A stretch of 64,000 bases of DNA from Lachnospiraceae bacterium (GTDB lineage Bacteria > Bacillota > Clostridia > Lachnospirales > Lachnospiraceae): the NCBI GenBank assembly GCA_024690205.1, contig JAILCX010000017.1, forward strand, positions 1-64,000, written 5' to 3'. A program made the position numbers and the translations under genes. Positions 1 to 9,525 of the stretch are shown piece after piece; positions within the stretch are counted from its first letter, which is position 1, and each line of letters starts with the position of its first letter. The notes beneath the pieces are model-generated. The model was not told the origin of the DNA. It did not search any database and saw nothing but the letters and a program-made list of their open reading frames with translations.

Positions 1-444
1 TCCTCGAACCGCCATCGTAGAGTTTGGCGTATCCACTTCATATGTATCGTTGGGACCCAATTTGCTCTGTAAGACATTGAGCTCTGATCCGGCATCAAGA
101 TATATCTTTATGAGAGAATCTTCTTTTGCACCTGATGCCTGTAAAGAAAAGTGTGTATTTTGATCTGCATAGACATACTTATCGGAGTCCATGCACATGA
201 CAAGTTCTGATGCAGCTTTTACCGAAACATCATCGCCGCTAAATAACCTCTGTCCGACATAGGCCTGACCGTTATTCTTCTCGCCCGTGATGATAACATC
301 TCCCGTTACCTGCTGTACGGAAATACTTCTGTAACCCTTACCCTGAAGGATCACTGCGATTATTATTCCCACTGCGACAACGGTACCGCCACCTACAGCG
401 ATCACCTTACCTAAAGTTGTTTTAAAAAATGCTCCGATTTTCAT
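1..444 (-). CDS. FecR-domain membrane-anchored protein, C-terminus cut by window edge
   Basis: An open frame of 148 codons starts at the ATG at 444-442 and runs off the left edge without a stop. The first ~10 residues are followed by a glycine/valine/isoleucine-rich stretch (about residues 12-34) that reads as one membrane anchor or uncleaved signal. Beyond it the sequence has a FecR-like pattern: a GDVxITG-type strand, then VGQRLFSGDDVSVKA, and near the edge VDTPNSTMAVRG, typical of FecR/LPS-export FecR domains that precede variable extracellular parts. The start codon overlaps the stop of the upstream radical SAM gene (ATGA), so it is the last visible member of that operon. Function beyond an extracytoplasmic FecR-like fold is unknown. 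FecR itself is an anti-sigma factor, but no sigma gene is visible here. Confidence 0.75.
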   Translation of the reverse strand, partial: MKIGAFFKTTLGKVIAVGGGTVVAVGIIIAVILQGKGYRSISVQQVTGDVIITGEKNNGQAYVGQRLFSGDDVSVKAASELVMCMDSDKYVYADQNTHFSLQASGAKEDSLIKIYLDAGSELNVLQSKLGPNDTYEVDTPNSTMAVRG

Positions 445-1331
445 ACCTTATCATTATACGAAACAGTAAGCTTTTTGTTAAGTGTATTAAGCACTCTTTT
501 TTTATCAAGGCTCCATAAAGGAGCGATCAGTGTTTTTCTCGGGCCGTCGCCCGTCATACGGTGAACAACGATATCATCGGGGAGAACTCTGATACATTCA
601 ACTATAAGATCCGTGTATTCTTCCATATTCATCAAGGGAAAAGGTGACTCCTTATATTCCATTGCCATGTCTGTTCCCTCAAGTATCTGGAGCATCTGAA
701 GTTTGATACCGTCAAGTTGCGGATTGAGTTTTGAAAGATATCTTACCGTTTCAAGCATATCTTCCCGACTTTCACCCGGAAGATTAAAGATCACATGAAC
801 TATCACTTCAAAACCTTCACCCTTTAGTCTTTTATATGCATCTTCAAAGACGGAAAGCTCATATCCCCTTCTTATCCTTCTTGCCGTTTCTTCATGTATA
901 GTCTGCAACCCCAGCTCGATAAAGACAGGCTTTATCTTCTTAAGATCCCTTAACATGTCCATCACATCTTCATCAAGACAGTCGGGTCTTGTTCCCAAAG
1001 AAAGCGCAACGATATCATCTCTTTTAATCGCCTCGGTATATAGCGCCTTCAGCCTTTTGACATCACCATATGTATTTGTAAATGACTGGAAATACGCAAT
1101 GAATTTTCCTGCGTCAGATTTTAAAGATATCTTTTTCTTAGCTTCGTTTATCTGATCGTCTATGGGTGCAGGAGCTGCGGCAAACTCTCCCGATCCACCC
1201 TCGGAGCAAAATGTGCAGCCGCCGTATCCTATATATCCGTCACGGTTCGGACATGAACAGCCCGATGAAAGTGACAGTCTGTATGTTTTCTCACCGAATC
1301 TTTGTTTAAGGTGCTCTGATAAAGTGATCAT
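441..1331 (-). CDS. Radical SAM protein, TIGR01212/YtqA-YhcC family
   Basis: 296 residues. The N-terminus carries a cysteine cluster GCSCPNRDGYIGYGGCTFCSEG, which gives the spaced Cys set of the TIGR01212 radical SAM family (B. subtilis YtqA, E. coli YhcC) rather than the classic CxxxCxxC. A central LSLGTRPDCL segment and the ELGLQTIHEETARRIRRG segment match the Elp3-like SAM barrel. It presumably binds a [4Fe-4S] cluster and cleaves SAM; the substrate in this family is not established to my knowledge. It starts one base after the HD-domain gene's stop and its own stop overlaps the FecR gene start, so translation is likely coupled. Cytoplasmic. Confidence 0.88.
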   Translation of the reverse strand: MITLSEHLKQRFGEKTYRLSLSSGCSCPNRDGYIGYGGCTFCSEGGSGEFAAAPAPIDDQINEAKKKISLKSDAGKFIAYFQSFTNTYGDVKRLKALYTEAIKRDDIVALSLGTRPDCLDEDVMDMLRDLKKIKPVFIELGLQTIHEETARRIRRGYELSVFEDAYKRLKGEGFEVIVHVIFNLPGESREDMLETVRYLSKLNPQLDGIKLQMLQILEGTDMAMEYKESPFPLMNMEEYTDLIVECIRVLPDDIVVHRMTGDGPRKTLIAPLWSLDKKRVLNTLNKKLTVSYNDKV

Positions 1332-1332
1332 G

Positions 1333-1947
1333 TTAAGGCCTGACCCAGCCCTTTTTGACCGCGTTATCTATGTTTAATTCGATCCATTTGTATACTTCGG
1401 GAATAAATTCTCGAACAGGTGCCATCCTCTTTTCAACTGACCTGCGATCGACATTACCCTCAACCCAGGTATGTCCGTCCGTCAACGTGTTATGCAAAAA
1501 AGGCTGTATCCTGTCCATGCACGCAGCGTATTTGGCATCCGATGTTTCCATCGCATCAAACTCTTCCCACAGACTCCTTATCATATCACCCTGCTCTTTG
1601 GGGAGCATTGAAAAGAGCTTATCTGCAGCTTCTTTTTCACGCTGCTCTTTGTTTTGATTGCCCTGAACATCATATGCAAAGGTATCGCCTGCTTCTATCT
1701 CGACAAGGTCATGAACAACGCACATCTGAACAACTCTTCCGATATCAACAGGCTCCGTGGCATACTCTTTAAAGAGCATCGCCATGACCGCGATATGCCA
1801 CGAATGCTCGGCATCGTTCTCGCGGCGGCTCTTATCCAAAAGAAGCGTCCGCCTTAAGACCGATGTCATTTCATCGATCTTGGCGGTAAACAGAAGTTGG
1901 TCGTTCAGTCTTTCGTTTTGTCCTTTAAAAAATTCACTCATGTTCAC
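1333..1947 (-). CDS. HD-domain phosphohydrolase, YfbR/HD_3-like 5'-deoxynucleotidase
   Basis: 204 residues, all one HD domain. Visible metal ligands: an N-terminal ENDAEHSWHIAVMA helix (first His), then CVVHDLVEIEAGD, the HD dyad followed by the conserved E-GD of the HD_3 group. This group includes E. coli YfbR, a dNMP 5'-nucleotidase, and eukaryotic HDDC2. By analogy it dephosphorylates deoxynucleoside monophosphates; the exact substrate is inferred. The start codon overlaps the stop of the alcohol dehydrogenase (1944-1947), and the radical SAM gene follows by 1 nt, placing it mid-operon. Length is normal for the family. Confidence 0.83.
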   Translation of the reverse strand: MNMSEFFKGQNERLNDQLLFTAKIDEMTSVLRRTLLLDKSRRENDAEHSWHIAVMAMLFKEYATEPVDIGRVVQMCVVHDLVEIEAGDTFAYDVQGNQNKEQREKEAADKLFSMLPKEQGDMIRSLWEEFDAMETSDAKYAACMDRIQPFLHNTLTDGHTWVEGNVDRRSVEKRMAPVREFIPEVYKWIELNIDNAVKKGWVRP

Positions 1948-3122
1948 ATGCTCGCACGATAGATATTTAACATATCCTGCTCGTTAAGGACTCTTGCAGA
2001 GCCCATTTCTCCGCCGACTCCGACCGCACACTTATGTGCCATCAAAACAAGATCGTCTTCTGTTGCGGTAACCCCGAGCTCCCTTAAGTTAGTCGGCATG
2101 TTAATGCTCCTGTAGAAATCTTCCATCGCCTCTATTCCGCGAAGTGCGATATCCTCATCACTTCCCGCATTTTCAACTTCCATTACATTAAGTGCAAATC
2201 TCTTAAATCTCGGAAGGCAGTTCTTAAATACATATCTTGCCCAGCTGCCCCAGATAGCTGCAAGACCAGCTCCGTGAGCAACGTCATACAAGCCGCCGAG
2301 CTCATGCTCAAGCTTGTGAGTCATCCAGTCACCGCCGTCATTTCCGCATCCGGTAAGTCCGTTGTGTGCAAGACTTCCTGCCCACATAACTTCGGCACGC
2401 GCATCATAATCCTTCGGGTTGTCGCGAAGGATAACCGCGTTCTTTTTAACTGTACGGAGCAATCCTTCCGCAAGGGCATCCGTGATCTCCATGTTTCCGC
2501 CCTGTGTAAAGTATCTTTCCATTGTATGCATCATGATATCGGTGCATCCGCATGCCGTCTGATAATCGGGCAGAGTCATCGTAAGCTCGGGATTCATTAT
2601 GGCAAACTTCGGACGTCCATAGTCGCTGCTGTATCCACGCTTAACGAGTCCTTCTTCTTTGGTGATAACGGATGAATCACTCATCTCGCTTCCCGTTGCT
2701 GCAATGGTAAGGATTACGCCTACCGGAACACAGCCTTCGGCAGTACGCTTGTAATCATAAAAATCCCAGACATCTCCTTCGTTTGCAAGGCCGTAACCTA
2801 TAGCCTTAGCAGAATCTATGGCGCTTCCCCCGCCTACTGCAAGCAAAAAGTCAACCTTTTCCTTTTTACAAAGTTCTATGCCTTCATACACGAGGCCAAG
2901 ATGAGGATTGGGAACTGCTCCGCCCAATGTAACATAGCCTATTCCTGCAGCATCCAAAATGTCAGTAACTCTTTTTAAAAGGCCCGAGCGGACAACACTT
3001 CCTCCGCCGTAATGGATGAGTATCTTTGTTCCGCCGAACTCCTTTATCAGTTCAGCCACATGACTTTCTGCGTTTTTTCCGAATACAACTTTGGTGGGTG
3101 TGAAGTAGTTAAAGTCAAACAT
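1944..3122 (-). CDS. Iron-containing alcohol dehydrogenase (butanol dehydrogenase type)
   Basis: 392 residues, the usual size for group III Fe-ADHs of the YqhD/BdhA type. The N-terminus FNYFTPTKVVFGKNAE is diagnostic of the family. The nucleotide-binding GGGSAIDSAKAIGYG motif and the metal-site segments (GCTDIMMHTMERYF; LEHELGGLYDVAHGAG) are present, supplying Asp and His ligands for Fe2+/Zn2+. It probably interconverts medium-chain aldehydes and alcohols with NAD(P)H in fermentation. The start ATG overlaps the stop of the MATE gene by one base (TGATG), indicating translational coupling. Substrate and cofactor preference cannot be read from sequence alone. Confidence 0.92.
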   Translation of the reverse strand: MFDFNYFTPTKVVFGKNAESHVAELIKEFGGTKILIHYGGGSVVRSGLLKRVTDILDAAGIGYVTLGGAVPNPHLGLVYEGIELCKKEKVDFLLAVGGGSAIDSAKAIGYGLANEGDVWDFYDYKRTAEGCVPVGVILTIAATGSEMSDSSVITKEEGLVKRGYSSDYGRPKFAIMNPELTMTLPDYQTACGCTDIMMHTMERYFTQGGNMEITDALAEGLLRTVKKNAVILRDNPKDYDARAEVMWAGSLAHNGLTGCGNDGGDWMTHKLEHELGGLYDVAHGAGLAAIWGSWARYVFKNCLPRFKRFALNVMEVENAGSDEDIALRGIEAMEDFYRSINMPTNLRELGVTATEDDLVLMAHKCAVGVGGEMGSARVLNEQDMLNIYRASM

Positions 3123-4531
3123 CAGATGAATCTCCTTTCAAAAAAAAACGAATGATCATGCTTCTTTTCTCCCTGTTCCTTACGAACAAGAGGTACAAGT
3201 GCTGTATACAAAGCGTAGGCATTTAACATTAATGCTCCGACCCACGCGCTTATCTCCGCATAAGCGGTCGCCCGAAAACCTATCCTGCCTATAAAGAACG
3301 AGATAACGGTTATCCTTAATATCATCTCCAATATTCCGGAAACCATGGGAAGCATCGGCTTTCCCATACCCTGGACGGCACTTCTTACAACAAAAAGTAC
3401 ATCCACGAATAAAATCATCATTCCGCATCGCGGAAGGAACTCGCAGACCAGAGCGATACGGTCGCTTCCCGTAAGGAGTATCCCCGCAAGGGTCTTAGGC
3501 ATGAACACCATCAGCGAGCCCAGGATAAGGTAAGCCGTTACTGCGATACCGATACAAACAAAAAGCCCCTGTTTGATCCTTTTGTATTCACCGGCACCGT
3601 AGTTCTGGGATGTGTATGCGCTCATCGCATTTCCTGCCGTTGATGCGGGATTCATGAAAAGATTAAGGTACTTACTGCAGGCTGCATAAGCTGCTGTATA
3701 AACGACACCGAAACCGTTGACGAAATACTGGACAACCATACATCCGATTGCCGTAATGGAGTTCATGAACGCCATCGGAAGTCCGTTCTTCAAAAGATCG
3801 GTAAATATCCTTTTTTCGTTTTTAAAATATTTCTTTTCAAGTTTTATAAACGGTATATGGCTAAGTCTGCCAATACATATGATCGAAGATATGACCTGTG
3901 AGCATAATGTTGCGATCGCAGCACCCTCTACTCCGGTACGGAGAACGAAGATAAAAAGCGAATCAAGCGAAAGGTTAAGAATCGATGAAATTATTATTGC
4001 CTTAAGCGGTGTTTTGCTGTCGCCAAGAGCCCTTAATACGGAAGCCGAGATATTATAACAGATCCCTGAAGCCAGGCCTCCGAAAATGATATATCCGTAC
4101 TTCAGACTGTCTGCAAATATAAGTTCATCAGTCCGAAGTAGCCTTAATGCATGAGGAAGGAACGTTACCGAAAACACTGAAAGGATCACCGAAAGAACTA
4201 TTCCGAGTTCGATGACTCCCGCAAGACGGTGCTTAAGCTCCTCTTCATCTTTTGCCCCAAAGCTTTGGGCTATCAATACTCCGAATCCGTTTGCAAGACC
4301 GAATGAAAAGCCGACTATAAGAAAAAACAAAGATCCCATGTTGCCGACCGCGGCAAGAGCATTATCCCCAAGGCCTTTTCCGACTATCCATGTATCCGCG
4401 AAATTGTAAAACTGCTGGAGCATGCTCGTTAAAAGAAGCGGCCAGTAAAATGAAAGGATAAGCTTAACAGGGCTTCCCTTTGTAAAATCTATTACTTTTT
4501 TGTTTGATGTGCTTAATGATATACTGCTCAT
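3122..4531 (-). CDS. MATE family efflux transporter
   Basis: 469 residues with about 12 hydrophobic helices in two six-helix repeats. The first contains ILSFYWPLLLTSMLQQFYNFADTWIVGK, the typical MatE N-terminal motif. It should export drugs or metabolites against a Na+ or H+ gradient at the inner membrane. It appears to be the first gene of a five-gene coupled operon (MATE, Fe-ADH, HD hydrolase, radical SAM, FecR protein). The ATG follows an AGGTAGAAT ribosome site. A short inverted repeat lies just upstream (4539-4554). The C-terminal tail (HDHSFFFERRFI) is soluble and not conserved. Confidence 0.92.
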   Translation of the reverse strand: MSSISLSTSNKKVIDFTKGSPVKLILSFYWPLLLTSMLQQFYNFADTWIVGKGLGDNALAAVGNMGSLFFLIVGFSFGLANGFGVLIAQSFGAKDEEELKHRLAGVIELGIVLSVILSVFSVTFLPHALRLLRTDELIFADSLKYGYIIFGGLASGICYNISASVLRALGDSKTPLKAIIISSILNLSLDSLFIFVLRTGVEGAAIATLCSQVISSIICIGRLSHIPFIKLEKKYFKNEKRIFTDLLKNGLPMAFMNSITAIGCMVVQYFVNGFGVVYTAAYAACSKYLNLFMNPASTAGNAMSAYTSQNYGAGEYKRIKQGLFVCIGIAVTAYLILGSLMVFMPKTLAGILLTGSDRIALVCEFLPRCGMMILFVDVLFVVRSAVQGMGKPMLPMVSGILEMILRITVISFFIGRIGFRATAYAEISAWVGALMLNAYALYTALVPLVRKEQGEKKHDHSFFFERRFI

Positions 4532-4538
4532 ATTCTAC

Positions 4539-4554
4539 CTCGTACTTTAACGAG
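4539..4554 (-). promoter_or_regulatory. Inverted repeat at MATE gene start, candidate operator
   Basis: CTCGT-N6-ACGAG, perfect 5-bp arms, lies 8 bases upstream of the MATE ATG and next to a TATACT-like -10. Position and symmetry suit a repressor site or a hairpin near the ribosome binding site. No cognate regulator gene is adjacent. Confidence 0.3.
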
Positions 4555-4636
4555 TCTAGTATATCAGGCAATGTTTATCTTCTTATATTTTTACCTTGGA
4601 CATATCATTTTTTGATACGCCCGTAACGAACGAAAT

Positions 4637-6238
4637 TCAGGCTTTTTCAAACACAAAAACGTTCCAGGAAAGGGGTTTTACGTGTGTTTTAAGCTCACCG
4701 TTTTCGAATGTTTTTTCTTTGATCTTTACGGGGCTTATCAGAGCGTCGTTTTCAAAGGAATTTCTGTCGTTTAAGTCATTGGCCGTGAGGCTCATTGCAT
4801 TTTTTATACTGTATCCTTCAAATCCGCTGATATCGATGGTAAGCGGATATTCCGAATCCTCGTTCCTGTTTATCGCAAAGATCGTCAGGCGGTCGTTTTC
4901 CTTATCATATGCGCTTGCGCTGTCTATGAAGTTAACCCCTTCCTTACCCGTGTACTGGGATGTGTCTTCTATCGCATATCCCGGCATATCGTAGGTTTCG
5001 CTTTCAACCTTTGTCTGAAGCGATATGCCCTTTGCATAGGTCAAAAGATCCATGAATATGTAATGCGCCGCACTTCTCCACACATGATCGTGGTCAGCTT
5101 CAGCTATGGCGGCAAGTCCTCCGGTCATGCAGCTTATCTTTACCCTGTCGGCATGTCTTAAAATTGCAAGCTGTATTGATGCCATCGAAAGAGCCCTTAC
5201 TATCTCTTCTCCCGGGAAAACGTGATCCTTCATATTGTCGGGATCATGCAGGATGTACTTCCTTTCGGGGTCGAATCTGTAGTGATTTCTGGCCATATTG
5301 TAGCGCCCGTATCCCGGATGAAGTTCCTGGTAAGGACGTATCATCGAACCGTATTCATCAAGCGAGATATAAACTTTCTTTGGTGATCTGTGCTTGCTTT
5401 GAACATAATCTATCATAGCAGCCTCGGTATTTATAAAGTCCTCATAGTAAAGCGATCCGCCAAGCAGGGCCTTTATATCTCCGGGCTTTGCCGAATGATA
5501 GTGATGAACCGAAACATAATCCACAACGTCGTAGCATTTATCAAGGACCGCTTCATCCCACGAAGGAAAGCCTTCCATAAAAGGGGCCGATGATCCGCAA
5601 ACGCCGGTCTCTATCGTTTCATCAATCCACTTAATGGCCTTTGATGTTTCAAGGACTTTATGTCCGTATCCTTCAGGGTTTTTATCCCATGCGCCAAGCT
5701 GCCAGGGACCGTCCATCTCGTTTCCCAGATACCACATCTTAACTCCGTAGGGCTTTTCATGTCCGTTCTTCCTTCTTAAGTCAGACCAGTATGTTCCGCC
5801 TTCATGATTCGTGTATTCAACAAGGTCCATCGCATCCTGAATGGTACCCGTTCCCATGTTGACGGTATAAAGAGCCTCCGTATTTACTTTTTCTGCCCAT
5901 TGTAAATATTCATCATGTCCGACATCGTTTAAGATGTACTGATGCCATGCAGGATCAAGGTGGGCCTTTCTTTCATTCATCGGACCTATCGAATCCTTCC
6001 ACTGCCAGGCCGAAACAAAGTTTCCTCCAGGAAGCCTCACGGAAGGAACTCCCGATCCTTTTATCGCTTTTAAAAAGTCTCCCCTGAATCCCTGCTCATC
6101 GGCTGTCGGGTGCTTGGGATTAAACATTGTCCCGTTGACCATCGTGCCTATGGGCTCAAGGAAAGCCGAAAAAAGTCTTTTTGATATCTCCCCCGTTTCA
6201 AATAAAGGGTGTACCGTGATCTTTGCGTTTTGTGCCAT
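4637..6238 (-). CDS. Alpha-L-arabinofuranosidase, GH51, intracellular
   Basis: 533 residues. The (beta/alpha)8 domain carries the acid/base Glu174 in WYLGNEMDGPWQ and the probable nucleophile Glu295 in VYISLDEYG. The C-terminal ~120 residues form the beta-sandwich typical of GH51. No signal peptide, so it acts on imported arabino-oligosaccharides and releases L-arabinose from arabinoxylan or arabinan fragments. It follows the GH31 gene by 13 nt and ends the run that starts with the HlyD adaptor, so it may be co-transcribed with GH31 and the two-component system. No clear terminator follows it. Confidence 0.92.
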   Translation of the reverse strand: MAQNAKITVHPLFETGEISKRLFSAFLEPIGTMVNGTMFNPKHPTADEQGFRGDFLKAIKGSGVPSVRLPGGNFVSAWQWKDSIGPMNERKAHLDPAWHQYILNDVGHDEYLQWAEKVNTEALYTVNMGTGTIQDAMDLVEYTNHEGGTYWSDLRRKNGHEKPYGVKMWYLGNEMDGPWQLGAWDKNPEGYGHKVLETSKAIKWIDETIETGVCGSSAPFMEGFPSWDEAVLDKCYDVVDYVSVHHYHSAKPGDIKALLGGSLYYEDFINTEAAMIDYVQSKHRSPKKVYISLDEYGSMIRPYQELHPGYGRYNMARNHYRFDPERKYILHDPDNMKDHVFPGEEIVRALSMASIQLAILRHADRVKISCMTGGLAAIAEADHDHVWRSAAHYIFMDLLTYAKGISLQTKVESETYDMPGYAIEDTSQYTGKEGVNFIDSASAYDKENDRLTIFAINRNEDSEYPLTIDISGFEGYSIKNAMSLTANDLNDRNSFENDALISPVKIKEKTFENGELKTHVKPLSWNVFVFEKA

Positions 6239-6251
6239 TATAAAACCCCGC

Positions 6252-8171
6252 TTAATACTTTATCGTTTTAAATGCCTTATCATTAAGATCCGCTGTCCTT
6301 AAAACAGGTTCCGCCAATGGAAGCTCCCTGCCTTTCCTAACAAAGACGAGAACCTCTCCTTCTTCGGCTCTAAGGAAATGATCACCTGCATCAAGGCATT
6401 CTTCATCGTAATCTTCCGTACTCCTTAGCCTTATCATCTTCATATCCTCAGGCAGGTAAACATATCTGCCCGAAGCATTCTGTGTATAGACCGGAGCGAT
6501 CATGATGCTTCGTCCGACAAAAAGCTGATCCTCAACGTCTTTTGCACGCTCATCGTTTTCGTATTCAAAACAGAGCGGTTTAAAGAGCATTTCATCGTTT
6601 TTCGCTGCCCATACATACTCTGAATAAAGATACGGTATGAGCGCATACCTTAAACCGACAAGATTCTTAAACACCTCCGTGTTCTTAAACCGGTATAATT
6701 CCTGGCGTCTCGTGCCCATGGCAGAGTGGTTCCTGAAAAGCGGAGTAAATATACTGAATGAGACCCACCTTATCATGAGGTCCTCCGTCACATCGCATCC
6801 GAATCCTCCCGTATCGGGTCCCGCGTATAAAAAGCCGCACATGTTAAGCCCCGGCAGTTGATGGATACTCAGCAAAAGATGGCTCCACCACGACATGTTA
6901 TCTCCGGTCCAGATCCCGGCATATCTGTGCATTCCGATATATGAAGCCCTTGAGAACATAAGTATCTCTTTGTCGGGTGCAATGCGCGAAAATGCCTCGC
7001 CTGCCGCCCTTGTCATATTATAGCCGTAAAGGTTATGAACCTTATCGTGTCTTATCTTTTTGCCTTTAAACTCATGATAAAAGCTTTTATGATCCTCAAG
7101 GCTGTTATTAAGGCCGTTTACGGTTCCCTGGAATTCAAAGAAGGAATTGATATCAAGGTTTTCGTTTTTGTATCCGTCGATCTTGTTAAAACACTCCTTT
7201 AATCTTTTTTCACTGTAAAAGATCGCAGGCTCGTTCATATCATTCCAGAATCCGTCAATACCCATATCGGTAAGGACTTTATACTTATCTCCAAACCAAC
7301 GTCTTGTATCTTCCTTAAGGAAGTCCGGAAAATGAACTCTGCCGGGCCATACTGCCGCGGTAAACGGCTTTCCGTCTTCATCTTTAACAAAATGATCGCC
7401 TTTTATTCCCTCTTCGTAGACATCGTATCCTTCTTCGATCTTTACACCGGCATCAATGATCGGAATAAGATGGATCTTTCTTTGTGCCATCTCAGATACA
7501 AATCCGTCAAACCCCGAAAAAGTATCATTATTTATCGTAAAGTCCTTATACCTTTCCATGTAATCAATATCAAGATACACGGAATCGAGCGGGATCTTAG
7601 CCTTTTCATAAGCATCAATGACTTCCCTTACCTCGTCAACGTTCATGTAGCTCCACCTGCTCTGTCCGAGTCCGAATGCCCACCTCGGGGCAATGTAACT
7701 TTGACCGATGATACGGCGGAATTGCTTTACGATATCGGATAATGATGTACCGTCTATAAAATAGATATTTGCATCAAAATCCTTGAATATGATCCTCATT
7801 TCATCGTGGTCTTCGTATCCTATATCAAACTCAACCGCGCCCGGAGTATCCACATACATTCCAAAGCGTCCGGCCATTCCATCGCATCCGGGATCATATA
7901 TAAAAAAATTATGCGCTCCGTACAGTGAAGTTTTTCCTTCTTCGTGATGGGGTTCGTCGGCACAGTAGCTCACATAATGCCAGCCTCGCTTGTTCATCCC
8001 GCGGACCTGCTCACCCAATCCGTATACGCGCGCATCTTTATCCATGGCCAGTGTCATGGTCTTTTCATTTTCATTTATGACCCAGTACGGGATCGTGCCG
8101 TTTGATCGCTCTATGTCTTCAACCACGGATTCCGTTTCTATCGGATCACCCAGTACAAATTTTCTTATCAT
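6252..8171 (-). CDS. GH31 alpha-glucosidase, Ro-alphaG1 type
   Basis: 639 residues from the chosen start. Catalytic nucleophile Asp311 in DGFWNDMNEPAIF and acid/base Asp424 in YAGIWTGDN are clear, as is DKVHNLYGYNMTRAAGEAF. The whole protein resembles the human-gut Blautia obeum isomaltase/alpha-glucosidase Ro-alphaG1, including its MIRK-type N-terminus, so I start at the ATG at 8171 behind GGGGGA. An in-frame ATG at 8192 would add 7 residues. Cytoplasmic; hydrolyses alpha-1,6 or alpha-1,4 gluco-oligosaccharides, though alpha-xylosidase activity is not excluded. It sits 27 nt after the sensor kinase and 13 nt before the GH51 gene. Confidence 0.92.
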   Translation of the reverse strand: MIRKFVLGDPIETESVVEDIERSNGTIPYWVINENEKTMTLAMDKDARVYGLGEQVRGMNKRGWHYVSYCADEPHHEEGKTSLYGAHNFFIYDPGCDGMAGRFGMYVDTPGAVEFDIGYEDHDEMRIIFKDFDANIYFIDGTSLSDIVKQFRRIIGQSYIAPRWAFGLGQSRWSYMNVDEVREVIDAYEKAKIPLDSVYLDIDYMERYKDFTINNDTFSGFDGFVSEMAQRKIHLIPIIDAGVKIEEGYDVYEEGIKGDHFVKDEDGKPFTAAVWPGRVHFPDFLKEDTRRWFGDKYKVLTDMGIDGFWNDMNEPAIFYSEKRLKECFNKIDGYKNENLDINSFFEFQGTVNGLNNSLEDHKSFYHEFKGKKIRHDKVHNLYGYNMTRAAGEAFSRIAPDKEILMFSRASYIGMHRYAGIWTGDNMSWWSHLLLSIHQLPGLNMCGFLYAGPDTGGFGCDVTEDLMIRWVSFSIFTPLFRNHSAMGTRRQELYRFKNTEVFKNLVGLRYALIPYLYSEYVWAAKNDEMLFKPLCFEYENDERAKDVEDQLFVGRSIMIAPVYTQNASGRYVYLPEDMKMIRLRSTEDYDEECLDAGDHFLRAEEGEVLVFVRKGRELPLAEPVLRTADLNDKAFKTIKY

Positions 8172-8198
8172 ACTTCCCCCAAAAAGTGTCATGCAGCG

Positions 8199-9518
8199 TC
8201 AGACCTTCTTTAACATTAACACAACCGTGAATCCGTTGTCATTATAGTATTCCATATCTCCTCCCTGTTTTTTCATGTATTGCTTAACAAGGTAAAGGCC
8301 CATTCCGTATCCGGGTTTTTCGTCTGCATTGGCACCTCTGTAATACTTCTGGGCGACAAGCGGAAGATCTTCCTCGCTGACTCCGGGACCGTGATCCTTT
8401 ATCGTGATCCTTATAAAGTTTCCGTTCAGGCCGTCACTCATCAGCATGTCATCCACGGTATCGAATCTGACACTGATGTCAGTTCCTGCGTACTTCACCG
8501 AGTTTCCGATTATGTTATCGATACACTGCTCCATCCTTCGCCTGTCCAAATAAACCATGCATCTGGGAATGCTGTTTTCAAGTATGATCTTTCCGTAACC
8601 CTTTATCTTAATGAAATAATCTTCGATGAGCGTGGTGTATTCCTCCCCAACACAGACTTCGACCATTTCCAGGTTCTCCATGTTGGAATGCAAAAGATCG
8701 TTCATGAGAGAACTTATCGTCTTTGCCTTTGCGGCAACGGTCTGTACCTTTTCAAGAGAATCCCTGACTTCCGCGATCGACTCTTCATCGTTGGGAACGG
8801 TTTCTTTTAATTTATCAAGCCTCCTGTTCAGCTTGACGTTCATCACCTCACCTATAGCTTCTATAACGGCTACGGGCGTTTTGACATCATGGCTTAAGGA
8901 AGCAACAAGCTCCTTTCTTGCTATCTCGGACTCGATCTCGTTTTTCCGGGCCCTTTTAAGTTCCTCTCTCATTATGTCAAAGGATTCGGTAAATCCCACA
9001 AAAAAGTTGTTGCTCTTTATCGGGAGTGAAACATCAAGATTTCCCTTGGCAAGTTCTTCCGAAAAGTTTTTAAGTTCTTTCGAGGGCTTTATATATGAAT
9101 CGTAGATTATGTATAAAAGAACATAACCAAGCAGTAGAGAACATGCCCAGATCAGCAAAGCGATACTAAAAAACGATGAGCCTATCTGTTCAAACCCGTC
9201 TTTTTTTTCAAGCCATGCCACCTTACCAAGGTATTCGCCGTCCACGTTAAGGTCAAGCACGAAAGCGTCCTTGCGGTAAAGCTGCACAAGTTCCGGATCA
9301 CCTATGTCCTTTGAATATATGATCCGGCAGCCATAGTCATATTCGATGGATTGCTCACTTCTTCCGTCCCGTATATCATCCTCGATACGGTTTAACTGAT
9401 CGTTATAAAAAACAATGTCTCTTTCAGGATAGGAAACCTTAAGAAAAAGATTGATCAAATAGAATAAAAAAACAAGCATCAGCAGCGTAAAGGCTGCTGT
9501 GATCTTTTGTATCTTCAT
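8199..9518 (-). CDS. Sensor histidine kinase
   Basis: 439 residues. One TM helix at ~7-27, an extracellular loop of ~85 residues, a second TM at ~115-138, a HAMP-like linker, then HisKA with phospho-acceptor His210 in ASLSHDVKTPVAV. The ATPase domain shows the N box (DNIIGNSVKYAG), G1 (DHGPGV) and G2 (GYGMGLYLVKQY). An insertion between the two dimerisation helices (about 230-265) lengthens HisKA. It phosphorylates the OmpR-type regulator encoded 7 nt upstream. Together they follow a MacB-type exporter, an arrangement common for envelope-stress or antimicrobial-peptide sensing in Bacillota. The ligand is unknown. Confidence 0.93.
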   Translation of the reverse strand: MKIQKITAAFTLLMLVFLFYLINLFLKVSYPERDIVFYNDQLNRIEDDIRDGRSEQSIEYDYGCRIIYSKDIGDPELVQLYRKDAFVLDLNVDGEYLGKVAWLEKKDGFEQIGSSFFSIALLIWACSLLLGYVLLYIIYDSYIKPSKELKNFSEELAKGNLDVSLPIKSNNFFVGFTESFDIMREELKRARKNEIESEIARKELVASLSHDVKTPVAVIEAIGEVMNVKLNRRLDKLKETVPNDEESIAEVRDSLEKVQTVAAKAKTISSLMNDLLHSNMENLEMVEVCVGEEYTTLIEDYFIKIKGYGKIILENSIPRCMVYLDRRRMEQCIDNIIGNSVKYAGTDISVRFDTVDDMLMSDGLNGNFIRITIKDHGPGVSEEDLPLVAQKYYRGANADEKPGYGMGLYLVKQYMKKQGGDMEYYNDNGFTVVLMLKKV

Positions 9519-9525
9519 CGAGTCC